A program made the translations under genes and the position numbers. From Prolixibacteraceae bacterium (GTDB taxonomy: Bacteria; Bacteroidota; Bacteroidia; Bacteroidales; Prolixibacteraceae), in assembly GCA_023228025.1 (NCBI GenBank), contig JALOCD010000040.1, positions 1-35,448 of the forward strand: 35,448 nt of DNA. Direction: 5' to 3'. The notes beneath the pieces are model-generated. The model saw only the letters and a list, made by a program, of their open reading frames with translations. It did no database searches and was not told the origin of the DNA. Shown in pieces: positions 23,630 through 31,498 of the stretch (positions are counted from its first letter, which is position 1; each line of letters begins with the position of its first letter).

Positions 23630-24733
23630 ATGAACAACCATCGTTTTATCATCAGCGGAGGCGGAACCGGGGGGCACATCTTCCCGGCACTCTCCATTGC
23701 TGAGGGTTTGAAACTGCGGCTGCCGGATGCGGAGATCCTCTTCGTCGGAGCGCTGGGTAAGATGGAGATGGAGAAGGTGCCCGCGGCGGGGTTCCGGATC
23801 GTTGGACTGCCGGTCGCCGGTTTCCACAGGGGTGAGATCTGGCGCAACCTGATGTTTGTGCCTAAGTTGCTTATGTCCTTGTGGAAGGCCAGGTCGGTGG
23901 TGAAAAAATTCAAGCCGGATTGTGTGATTGGGGTTGGTGGATATGCCAGCGGACCTGTACTGAAAGTTGCGGCACAAATGGGCATTCCTACACTCTTGCA
24001 GGAGCAGAACTCCTATGCTGGGGTTACCAACAAGATTTTAGGCAAAAAGGCAACCAAAATATGTGTTGCCTATCCAAATATGGAACGGTTTTTCCCGAAA
24101 GAGAAGATCGTTTTTACAGGGAATCCAATTCGCAAAGGGTTGGGAGGAATCGCGGAAAAGAGGGAAGAGGCTTATAAGTTTTTCGGACTCGAACGCGGGA
24201 AACCAGTTATTTTGGTTATTGGCGGAAGTCTGGGAGCCCGCTCCCTGAACAATGGTATTCGTGCCAATCTCGATTTGATTCGCTCTTCCGGTGTGCAGTT
24301 TCTCTGGCAAACGGGCAAAATTTATTATCAGGAACTAAAAGCGGAACTTGATAATCACCCTACCGGGAACCTTCATCTTTTGGAATTCATCCAGCGCATG
24401 GACCTTGCTTTCGCGGCAGCGGATCTGGTGATTTCAAGAGCTGGGGCAGGCACCATCAGCGAACTTTGCGAGTTAGGAATGCCTTCCATACTTGTACCAT
24501 CGCCCAATGTGGCGGAGGATCATCAGACGGCGAATGCCCGGGCGCTTGCCGACCGGGGTGCAGCCCTGCTCATCACAGACGCTGAAGTAGGGGACAAGCT
24601 GGTTGAGGAGGCGCTCAAACTGGTCAATGACGAACAACGTCTGAGTGAATTCTCAGTAAAAATGAGGGAGATGGGAACGCCCAATGCGACAAAGGATATT
24701 GTGGCTGTAATACTTTCATTAATAAGTAAGTGA
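23630..24733 (+). CDS. murG: UDP-GlcNAc:lipid I N-acetylglucosaminyltransferase MurG
   Basis: GT-B fold glycosyltransferase on the inner face of the inner membrane that adds GlcNAc to lipid I, giving lipid II. The 367 residues begin with the glycine-rich loop ISGGGTGGHIFPALSIAEGL and continue with VIGVGGYASGPVL, LLQEQNSYAGVTNKIL, VIGGSLGARSLN, and the UDP-GlcNAc site SRAGAGTISELCELG and PSPNVAEDHQTANARAL. The ATG at 23630 is chosen over a TTG at 23615. It is separated from murC by 42 bases filled by a 7-bp array. Confidence 0.96.
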   Translation: MNNHRFIISGGGTGGHIFPALSIAEGLKLRLPDAEILFVGALGKMEMEKVPAAGFRIVGLPVAGFHRGEIWRNLMFVPKLLMSLWKARSVVKKFKPDCVIGVGGYASGPVLKVAAQMGIPTLLQEQNSYAGVTNKILGKKATKICVAYPNMERFFPKEKIVFTGNPIRKGLGGIAEKREEAYKFFGLERGKPVILVIGGSLGARSLNNGIRANLDLIRSSGVQFLWQTGKIYYQELKAELDNHPTGNLHLLEFIQRMDLAFAAADLVISRAGAGTISELCELGMPSILVPSPNVAEDHQTANARALADRGAALLITDAEVGDKLVEEALKLVNDEQRLSEFSVKMREMGTPNATKDIVAVILSLISK

Positions 24734-24740
24734 TGGTTGG

Positions 24741-24768
24741 CAACTTTCAACTTTCAACTTTCAACTTT
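24741..24768 (+). repeat. Four perfect CAACTTT units between murG and murC
   Basis: Four exact 7-bp units in tandem begin seven bases after the murG stop and end seven bases before the murC ATG, so the array occupies almost the whole intergenic space and the place where a ribosome binding site would be. Variants of the unit (CAACTNT, CCACTCT) occur in composite repeat copies 1 and 3 and at the end of the array at 34805-34860. Confidence 0.85.
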
Positions 24769-24775
24769 GTTAATT

Positions 24776-26164
24776 ATGGTCGAGACTGAAAAAATAAAAT
24801 ATGTTTACCTGCTGGGAATCGGCGGAATCGGCATGAGCGCCCTTGCCCGCTATTTCAGCTTTGCAGGCAAACGGGTAGCGGGGTACGACAAGACCCCATC
24901 CCCATTAACCGATGAGTTGATAGCGGAGGGGATTCCTGTCCATTTTAACGAGGATCTGACCCTTTCGCCAAAACTTGAAGAGCGCGAAGATACCCTGGTC
25001 ATCTTCACCCCTGCCGTACCTGAACATTTTGGCGAGTTGAAATGGCTGCGGGCGAACGTTTTTACCATTGCCAAAAGATCTGAAGTGCTTGGGTCGCTCA
25101 GCCGTAACAAAAGTTGCATCGCCGTTGCAGGAACACATGGCAAAACATCCGTTACCACGATGACTTCCTATCTGCTCAGGGAGTCGCATGTCGACTGTAT
25201 CGCCTTTATGGGCGGACTTTCAAGAAACTATGGCACCAATCTTTTGCTTCCGTCCAATGACAGCAGAGTAATGGTAGCCGAGGCGGATGAATTCGACCGC
25301 TCTTTTCTGAGGCTCTTCCCCCAAATGGCCGTCATCACCTGGATGGATCCCGACCACTTGGATATTTACGGAACTGCAGATCAACTGGTGGAAGCTTTTG
25401 CAACTTTTACCGGTCAGATCAATGAGGGCGGAGTGTTGCTTTACCGAAAAGGGGTCGCCATCGACCACAACTGGAACAAAAAAATCCGATACTTTACCTA
25501 TTCCGTTTCGGAGGAGGCCGATTTCAAGGCGGAAAATATTACGGTGACAGAGGGAGCCTATCATTTCGACCTGAACACACCTTTTGGTACGATCAGTGGT
25601 ATCACCCTTCATTATCCCGGACTGATGAATGTAGAGAACCTGACGGCAGCGATGGCGCTTGCTTTGCTGAATGGCGTGACCAAAGAGGAGATACTCGCTT
25701 CAGTACCCAATTACAAGGGGGTCGAGCGGCGTTTCGACATCCGGTACAAGAGTGCAACCACTGTTTACATCGACGATTATGGGCACCATCCCAGGGAACT
25801 GGAGGCAACCATACTTTCCGTTCGCCACCTCTATCCCGGCAGGAAAATAACCGGTATCTTTCAGCCGCACCTCTTTACCCGTACCCGGGATTTTGTGGAT
25901 GGTTTTGCCGAAAGCCTCGATTTGCTGGATGAAGCGCTTGTGATGGAAATCTATCCTGCCAGGGAGGAACCAATTCCCGGTGTGGATGCCGGGATGATCC
26001 TGGAGAGAATGAAACTTAAATCCAAAAAAAGATGTTCAGCATCTGATTTTACTGCGATACTCGATGATTATCAGTTAGATATTTTGCTTACCTTGGGGGC
26101 TGGCGACATAGATCGCCTGGTCAATCCCATTGTTAAATACCTGAAGGAGAAAAATAATGATTAA
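24776..26164 (+). CDS. murC: UDP-MurNAc:L-alanine ligase MurC
   Basis: First amino-acid ligase of the stem peptide, cytoplasmic and ATP-dependent. The 462 residues contain the N-terminal loop YLLGIGGIGMSALARYF, the ATP loop GTHGKTSVT from about residue 119, AEADEFDRSFL, and the C-terminal blocks VERRFDI, DDYGHHPRELEATI and FQPHLFTRT, which are specific to MurC. The ATG at 24776 starts directly before conserved sequence; a TTG at 24737 would translate the CAACTTT array and is rejected. The stop overlaps the ftsQ start by eight bases. Confidence 0.96.
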   Translation: MVETEKIKYVYLLGIGGIGMSALARYFSFAGKRVAGYDKTPSPLTDELIAEGIPVHFNEDLTLSPKLEEREDTLVIFTPAVPEHFGELKWLRANVFTIAKRSEVLGSLSRNKSCIAVAGTHGKTSVTTMTSYLLRESHVDCIAFMGGLSRNYGTNLLLPSNDSRVMVAEADEFDRSFLRLFPQMAVITWMDPDHLDIYGTADQLVEAFATFTGQINEGGVLLYRKGVAIDHNWNKKIRYFTYSVSEEADFKAENITVTEGAYHFDLNTPFGTISGITLHYPGLMNVENLTAAMALALLNGVTKEEILASVPNYKGVERRFDIRYKSATTVYIDDYGHHPRELEATILSVRHLYPGRKITGIFQPHLFTRTRDFVDGFAESLDLLDEALVMEIYPAREEPIPGVDAGMILERMKLKSKKRCSASDFTAILDDYQLDILLTLGAGDIDRLVNPIVKYLKEKNND

Positions 26165-26909
26165 AAAAATTGGTTATCTTTTGGTCTGGTGCCTGGCGCT
26201 CGGAGTGGTATTCCTCTCGTTGGGATTTTCCATTTACGAACGCAACAAGATTGTCTGCACCGACGTCAGGGTGGAGATAACCGATTCGACGCAAAATCAA
26301 TTTCTAAGTAGCCGGGAGATCCGTACATGGGTATTGAACCGCTACCCGAATATTCTGAAAAAGAACCTCGATTACATTGATCTTAGAAGTATCGAGGATG
26401 GATTGCGAAAAATAAAAGCTGTGGAAGAGGTAACAGTCTTTACCTCCATCGTTGGACGAGGGAAACCGGGCGAAGGATCTGTTGTTGTACGGATCCGTCA
26501 GCGTGATCCACAGTTCAGGGTCGACCAGCCCGGTCGCGATTACTACATGGATAAGCTGGGCAAGAGCATCGACTGGACTCCGAATTATACCCCCAGGGTG
26601 ATGATGGTTTCCGGAGTAATTGCCTATGAATATGCACGCAAACGGCTTCTTCCGCTGATTACCTATATCCAGGAAGATCCGTTTCTGAATGCCCAGATCG
26701 ATCAGATCCATGTGGGTGGAAATGGGAATTTGACGATGGTCCCGAGAATTGGGGAGCAGCTTATTTATTTTGGACCTCCTGAGGATTATCAGGTAAAATT
26801 GAGAAATTTGAAAGCGCTATACAAGGAAGGTTTTAAAAACGGTGGATGGACATTGTACAAATCGATCAATCTGTCGTATAAAAATCTTGTAATCTGTTTA
26901 AAAAAATAG
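26157..26909 (+). CDS. ftsQ: Cell division protein FtsQ
   Basis: Bitopic division protein of 250 residues with one N-terminal TM helix (about residues 5-24, LLVWCLALGVVFLSLGFSIY) and a periplasmic part. It includes a divergent POTRA-like region (CTDVRVEITDSTQNQFLSSRE, then IEDGLRKIKAVEEVTVF) and a beta domain ending LYKSINLSYKNLVICLKK. FtsQ bridges FtsA/FtsZ-side and FtsL/FtsB-side proteins. Sequence conservation is low, as usual for this phylum; position between murC and ftsA and the topology support the call. Overlap with murC suggests translational coupling. Confidence 0.9.
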   Translation: MIKKIGYLLVWCLALGVVFLSLGFSIYERNKIVCTDVRVEITDSTQNQFLSSREIRTWVLNRYPNILKKNLDYIDLRSIEDGLRKIKAVEEVTVFTSIVGRGKPGEGSVVVRIRQRDPQFRVDQPGRDYYMDKLGKSIDWTPNYTPRVMMVSGVIAYEYARKRLLPLITYIQEDPFLNAQIDQIHVGGNGNLTMVPRIGEQLIYFGPPEDYQVKLRNLKALYKEGFKNGGWTLYKSINLSYKNLVICLKK

Positions 26910-26914
26910 AAGAG

Positions 26915-28225
26915 ATGAGCCAGACAAGGGAATTAGCAGCCGCTATTGATATCGGCACCAGCCACACCAGGGCAATTCTGGGGCGGTTTACATCGGACAA
27001 TAAGCTCGATGTATTGGCATTCAGTGAAGTGGTCACGCAGGGCGTGCGAAATGGCGTGGTGGTAAACATCGATGATGCCGCCGAATCCATCCGCAAAGCC
27101 GTCTCCATTCTTGAACGGGCCACCAACCTGAAGGTGAAGAAGCTCTATGCGGGTATCTCGGGGCAAAAAATCGGGAACCGGCCTTACTCCTGCTACCGGA
27201 TGACCGAAGGGAACGAGGTAACCCAGGGGATCGTGAAAGGTCTGTCGGACGAGGCCCGGCGGCATGCCGTTCAACCGGGGGAAAAGATCTACCATCTCGT
27301 CCCCACGGAGTATGTAGTTGATGGTGAGCGTGAAATCAACAAGCCGGTCGGTATTGCCGGACGAAGGATCGATGCCACCTTCAACATCATCCTTGCCTCT
27401 GACAATTATGAGAAAAATCTTGCAAGGGCCATTGAAAAGGCAGGTTTTGAACTGGCCCAGGTCTTCATCAATCCATTTGTGCAGGGCACTGCCTGCCTTT
27501 CGCAGGATGAGAAGGAGGCGGGTGTGGTATTGCTCGACATGGGTGCCGGAACGACCGGAATATCGCTCTATTATGAAAATAAACTGCGCCTGGCACTTGA
27601 GCTGCCTTTCGGCGGAAACGTGATCTCCAACGATATCAAGGAGGGGTGCAACATTATTCCAAGGCATGCAGAGATGGTGAAGGTAAATTGTGGATTTGCC
27701 ATGACCGAACTTGCCCCCGAAAACAAAGTGGCACAGATTCCCGAAGTGGAAGGTTGGCCTGGGAAAGAGATCTCCTTCAAAAGTCTTGCGGGGATTATTC
27801 AGGCAAGGGTTGAGGAGATCATGGAGTGGGTGAACTTCCAGCTCGAATCATCCGGGTACGTGGATAAACTTGGCGCAGGTATCGTGCTGACAGGGAAAGG
27901 CGCCGGACTAAATGGTCTTGATAAGGTGGTGAGTTACATGACCGGATTGGATGTCCGTTACGGGAAACCCATCGTCGCAATGAAAGAACAACTGTTTAAC
28001 GAACAGCTTGCAACGCCTGCATCCGCGAACCTTCTGGGTATTCTTATTCACGGCCTGATAAATTCAAGAAATTTAAAATATCCGGCAGGGATGGTCGATC
28101 CCATTGTCCAGGAAGAAGCGCCAAAAGCTGAACCTGTCAAGCGTAAAACCAGGAGCTTTCACGACCTGGTAGGAAAAGTCAGGGATGGTTTCGACGGACT
28201 CTTTGAGGAGCCGGATCATAAATAA
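26915..28225 (+). CDS. ftsA: Cell division protein FtsA
   Basis: Actin-like ATPase of 436 residues that tethers FtsZ filaments to the inner membrane. The phosphate-1 motif AAIDIGTSHTRAILG, the phosphate-2 motif VVLLDMGAGTTGISLYY and the adenosine motif GIVLTGKGAGLNGL are present, with the 1C (SHS2) subdomain between. After a short linker the last 23 residues form an amphipathic helix (SFHDLVGKVRDGFDGLF) followed by acidic residues, the expected membrane-targeting sequence. The same kind of ending is seen in the ftsZ gene directly downstream. Only five bases separate it from ftsQ and seven from ftsZ. Confidence 0.96.
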   Translation: MSQTRELAAAIDIGTSHTRAILGRFTSDNKLDVLAFSEVVTQGVRNGVVVNIDDAAESIRKAVSILERATNLKVKKLYAGISGQKIGNRPYSCYRMTEGNEVTQGIVKGLSDEARRHAVQPGEKIYHLVPTEYVVDGEREINKPVGIAGRRIDATFNIILASDNYEKNLARAIEKAGFELAQVFINPFVQGTACLSQDEKEAGVVLLDMGAGTTGISLYYENKLRLALELPFGGNVISNDIKEGCNIIPRHAEMVKVNCGFAMTELAPENKVAQIPEVEGWPGKEISFKSLAGIIQARVEEIMEWVNFQLESSGYVDKLGAGIVLTGKGAGLNGLDKVVSYMTGLDVRYGKPIVAMKEQLFNEQLATPASANLLGILIHGLINSRNLKYPAGMVDPIVQEEAPKAEPVKRKTRSFHDLVGKVRDGFDGLFEEPDHK

Positions 28226-28232
28226 TAAATGA

Positions 28233-29552
28233 ATGAACATGGAAAATATATCTGACGATCTGTTGACATTTGGTTTTAGAAATGAGTACAACTCCATCAT
28301 CAAAGTAATTGGTGTTGGGGGCGGTGGCAGCAATGCCGTTAACCACATGTTTCGGAACGGAATAGCAGGCGTTGATTTTGTGATATGCAATACCGACGCG
28401 CAGGCTTTGGCCAATAGTTCGGTCCCGGTGAAGATTCAACTTGGCGTGACCCTTACCGAAGGCCGGGGCGCCGGGAATGCTCCGAAGAAGGGCGAACAGG
28501 CAGCGATCGAAAACCTTGGTGAGGTGAGGCAGATCCTTGAGGCAGGAACCAAGATGGTCTTTATCACCGCCGGTATGGGTGGCGGGACCGGCACCGGCGC
28601 TGCGCCTATCATTGCACAATTGGCCAGAGACATGGATATTCTGACCATCGCGGTCGTGACCATGCCCTCCAAAAAAGAGGGGAAACTCAGGTATGATCAG
28701 GCGATGGAGGGAATCCTGAAACTCGACCGCTACGTCGATTGTATGCTGGTGATCAGCAACGAAAACCTGCACAAAGTATATGGGGAACTGCCTGCGCGCG
28801 AGGCATTTGCCAAGGCGGACGACATCGTTTGCACAGCCGTGAAAGGATGCGCGGAGATCATTACCCTCCATGGCAACATCAACATCGATTTTGCGGATGT
28901 GAACACGGTGATGCGCGACAGCGGCGTCTTTATCATGGGTACCGGCCTGGCTGAAGGCCCTAATCGCGCATACCTGGCCGTGGAGGATGCGCTGCAATCG
29001 CCATTGCTCGACAGCAACAACATATACGGGACCGGGAATATCCTGCTGAACATCATCTCAGGGGAAGAGGAGGTCCGAATGGGCGAGATCGGCCAGATCA
29101 TCGACTACCTGCAGCAGGCCGCGGGCGACAATGCCAACATCATCTGGGGTAACGGTTACGATGCTTCGCTTGGAAACAAGATCAGCGTAACCATCATAGC
29201 CACCGGTTTTGATCACGATCCAAACCCCATCAGGAATACACCGCCCACTACAGAGAAGGTCATCCTTGAAAGCGATGCATTCGTGGCAATTGAAGAAAAT
29301 CATAAGGTGAACGAAACAGTCTCTGAGCCGAAAGAGTTGGAGTTGATGGGAATTTCCGTGTCTGATGAGTATTACACTCCTGATGATGAACCGGTGGCTG
29401 AACTCGCTAAACCGGTAGCTCCGGCAACAGACAAATGGGCTGGCGATCAGGTAGGAAAAACCGGAAAGAAAACAGAACGCGAATCGATATCAAAATGGTT
29501 TAACCAACAGTTTGGGGGGCTATTTTCGGACGAGGACGAGGAGGTTAAATAA
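28233..29552 (+). CDS. ftsZ: FtsZ, first paralogue, with an FtsA-like amphipathic C-terminus
   Basis: Tubulin-like GTPase of 439 residues. The nucleotide site is intact: IGVGGGGSNAVNHM, and GGGTGTGAAP from about residue 116. The T7 catalytic loop has Asn217, Asp219 and Asp222 (NIDFAD), so it should polymerise and hydrolyse GTP. After the globular core (to about residue 330) comes a linker of some 85 residues. The tail SISKWFNQQFGGLF followed by SDEDEE has no resemblance to the usual FtsZ tail that binds FtsA. It has hydrophobic residues spaced as in an amphipathic helix and looks like the end of the neighbouring FtsA. The protein may attach itself to the membrane (inference). A second ATG at 28239 is possible. 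The paralogue at 29704 follows after a repeat-filled gap of 151 bases. Confidence 0.93.
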   Translation: MNMENISDDLLTFGFRNEYNSIIKVIGVGGGGSNAVNHMFRNGIAGVDFVICNTDAQALANSSVPVKIQLGVTLTEGRGAGNAPKKGEQAAIENLGEVRQILEAGTKMVFITAGMGGGTGTGAAPIIAQLARDMDILTIAVVTMPSKKEGKLRYDQAMEGILKLDRYVDCMLVISNENLHKVYGELPAREAFAKADDIVCTAVKGCAEIITLHGNINIDFADVNTVMRDSGVFIMGTGLAEGPNRAYLAVEDALQSPLLDSNNIYGTGNILLNIISGEEEVRMGEIGQIIDYLQQAAGDNANIIWGNGYDASLGNKISVTIIATGFDHDPNPIRNTPPTTEKVILESDAFVAIEENHKVNETVSEPKELELMGISVSDEYYTPDDEPVAELAKPVAPATDKWAGDQVGKTGKKTERESISKWFNQQFGGLFSDEDEEVK

Positions 29553-29557
29553 AAAAG

Positions 29558-29675
29558 AAGTGACTAAAGTGACTAGAGTGAACTAAAATGACTAAAGTTA
29601 GGGACTCCGGACACTTTCTTGCTGAGGCGTAAATACTCTAGTCACTCTAGTCAATTTAGTTCACTTTAGTCACTT
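29558..29675. repeat. Inverted pair of GTGACTAAA-type 9-bp arrays between the two ftsZ genes
   Basis: The left arm 29558-29599 is built of degenerate 9- to 10-bp units (GTGACTAAA, GTGACTAGA, GTGAACTAAA, ATGACTAAA). The right arm 29636-29675 is the inverse; the outer 15 bp are perfectly complementary (AAGTGACTAAAGTGA and its inverse). The centre of 36 bases is unique. The left arm starts five bases after the ftsZ stop. The remainder of the gap up to 29703 is AT-rich, without a convincing promoter. Confidence 0.8.
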
Positions 29676-29703
29676 AAAGATAAAACGAATAAATACACAT
29701 ATT

Positions 29704-31116
29704 ATGAAAGATCTCATAGACTTCGATTTACCAACGGCAACAGAAAACATCATCAAGGTGATTGGGGTAGGCGGAGGCGGCAGCAACGCTGTGAACCACA
29801 TGTACCGCCAGGGAATCAAGGATGTCGATTTTGCCATCTGTAACACGGATGTCCAGCACCTGCTCAAGAGTCCGGTACCCGTTAAGGTCCAGTTGGGATC
29901 AGCGCTGACCGAAGGGCGAGGTGCCGGGAACAAACCCACCGTCGGATGCGCATCGGCCAACGAAAATATCGAAGAGATCGAGGCGATTTTTTCGGGAAAT
30001 ACCAAGATGGTCTTTATCACAGCAGGGATGGGCGGAGGTACCGGAACAGGCGCTGCACCGGTCATCGCCGAGGTGGCGCGTACCAACAAGATTCTCACCA
30101 TTGGCATCGTGACTCTTCCCTTCCGTAACGAAGGAAAACTTCGCATACAGCAGGCCATCGAAGGGATACGGCAGATGGAGGGACATGTAGATTCACTGCT
30201 TATCATCAACAATGAGCGCATACGTGAGATTTACGGGGATTTCCCAATTTCTCAGGCATTTGCAAAAGCGGATGATGTGTTGGCTACCGCGGCAAGGGGC
30301 ATTGCCGATATCATTACCAGTACTGGATTTATCAATGTAGACTTCGAAGATGTCCGTACGGTGATGCAAAATTCGGGGGTAGCCATCATGGGGTCAGCCA
30401 CCTTCAGCGGGGAGGACCGTGCGCGCAAGGCTGCCGAAGGGGCGCTTAATTCACCCTTACTCAACAACAACGATATCCGGGGCGCCCGGAATATTTTGGT
30501 TAACATCACCTCGGGCGAGGAGAAAGAGGTCACCATGGATGAGGTAAACCTGGTGAACGAATATGTTCAGGAGATGGCCGGAAACAATGCAGACCTGATC
30601 CACGGCATCGCCGTTGACCCCTCTCTCGGGGATGCCCTGACTGTTACTGTCGTAGCCACCGGATTCAAAAGCAGTTCCATTCCTGAATTCAGGACCGGTA
30701 TCGCAGAGGAAAAAGTTAGGGTCTCCATCGGCGATGATATAACTGACGGCAATCACCATGGATCAAAACCTGAAACCTTTTTCGCGGGAGAAGAAACGGG
30801 AGGTCATGAGTGGACGGACGATCCGCAGGAGTCGGTCATCAACAGGCTCTATCCCAAGCGGATGATCGATCCATTCTCAGGAGCCCCGGAAGTTGTCAAA
30901 AAAGTGATGCACGTCGATTTTTACAACCAGACGGAAGAGTATATCAACGAGCTGACCAAAATTCCGGCCTTCGAACGACGCAGGATGAAACAACAGAAAC
31001 CCGGAAATATTGCAGGCAGCGGCAAATCCATGTCGCGCTATTCCATTACCAACAATCCGGAAGACGGCCTTAAGCTGAGGAAGAACAACTCATTTTTGCA
31101 CGATAAAGCGGATTGA
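29704..31116 (+). CDS. ftsZ: FtsZ, second paralogue, with the usual phylum-type C-terminal tail
   Basis: Second complete FtsZ of 470 residues. The GTP site has IGVGGGGSNAVNHMY and GGGTGTGAAP from about residue 110; the T7 loop has Asn211, Asp213 and Asp216 (NVDFED). Core similarity to the upstream copy is high throughout, but the linkers are unrelated. The linker here is about 140 residues long. The end, with IPAFERRRMKQQ and then the last 13 residues LRKNNSFLHDKAD, matches the tail I remember for Bacteroidota FtsZ (of the NNSFLHDNVD kind). I therefore regard this gene as the orthologue of the standard ftsZ and the upstream gene as the extra one. The stop codon is the first base triplet of an 8-bp array. 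Confidence 0.93.
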   Translation: MKDLIDFDLPTATENIIKVIGVGGGGSNAVNHMYRQGIKDVDFAICNTDVQHLLKSPVPVKVQLGSALTEGRGAGNKPTVGCASANENIEEIEAIFSGNTKMVFITAGMGGGTGTGAAPVIAEVARTNKILTIGIVTLPFRNEGKLRIQQAIEGIRQMEGHVDSLLIINNERIREIYGDFPISQAFAKADDVLATAARGIADIITSTGFINVDFEDVRTVMQNSGVAIMGSATFSGEDRARKAAEGALNSPLLNNNDIRGARNILVNITSGEEKEVTMDEVNLVNEYVQEMAGNNADLIHGIAVDPSLGDALTVTVVATGFKSSSIPEFRTGIAEEKVRVSIGDDITDGNHHGSKPETFFAGEETGGHEWTDDPQESVINRLYPKRMIDPFSGAPEVVKKVMHVDFYNQTEEYINELTKIPAFERRRMKQQKPGNIAGSGKSMSRYSITNNPEDGLKLRKNNSFLHDKAD

Positions 31117-31137
31117 TGTGCTGATGTGCTGATTAGT
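31114..31137 (+). repeat. 8-bp array TGATGTGC starting at the ftsZ stop codon
   Basis: Units TGATGTGC, TGATGTGC and TGATTAGT run from the TGA stop itself (31114-31116). A small inverted repeat (ATTAGT, ACTAAT) at 31131-31148 follows; it has no U-rich tail, so I do not call it a terminator. Confidence 0.6.
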
Positions 31138-31498
31138 CAATACACTAATGAGTTAATTTTCATAAGTATAATTTTTTGTTATAAATTTCTCATATCTCAT
31201 TTCTTATTTCATAATAGTTAATTCCCTCTCCGATTGGCGACGCTAATTTTCAGCGGTTGGACTTTTATGGTATATGTATCAGATCTTTTCCTGTGTCTCA
31301 GGTAGATTTTTTTATATACACAATGATCAAATTAATTATTTCAGTAGTTTTATATTCCGTACTATCGACAAGGTCTTCGTTTTATGTGGGTGAGTGTTAG
31401 TGATTTAAATATTTATTTGACCTTGTTCTTTTCAAGTTTTTCATACACTTTCTTGCATTGAACTGGCATTTATTCAAATTGTTCATCAATGTTATCCA
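31117..31498. other. AT-rich gap of 382 bases before the sensor kinase
   Basis: No gene is visible. Besides the 8-bp array at the left end, it holds CTCATATCTCAT at 31189-31200, an exact 12-bp match to the 14-bp array on the other side of the kinase gene (34805-34860). The kinase promoter must lie here, but I cannot point to a convincing -33/-7 pair. Confidence 0.5.

Noticed and set aside
24737..24775. TTG start for murC 39 bases upstream of the ATG
   Set aside because: The extra residues would be encoded by the CAACTTT array, and conserved MurC sequence starts just after the ATG at 24776.
26933..27667. Minus-strand open frame of 244 codons opposite ftsA
   Set aside because: Shadow of ftsA; no recognisable domain and no promoter or start context.
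28179..28997. Minus-strand open frame of 272 codons opposite ftsZ
   Set aside because: Shadow of a conserved GTPase gene with Gly-rich codons that give few antisense stops.
31131..31148. Rho-independent terminator after the second ftsZ
   Set aside because: The stem is only six AT-rich pairs and is not followed by a T run.
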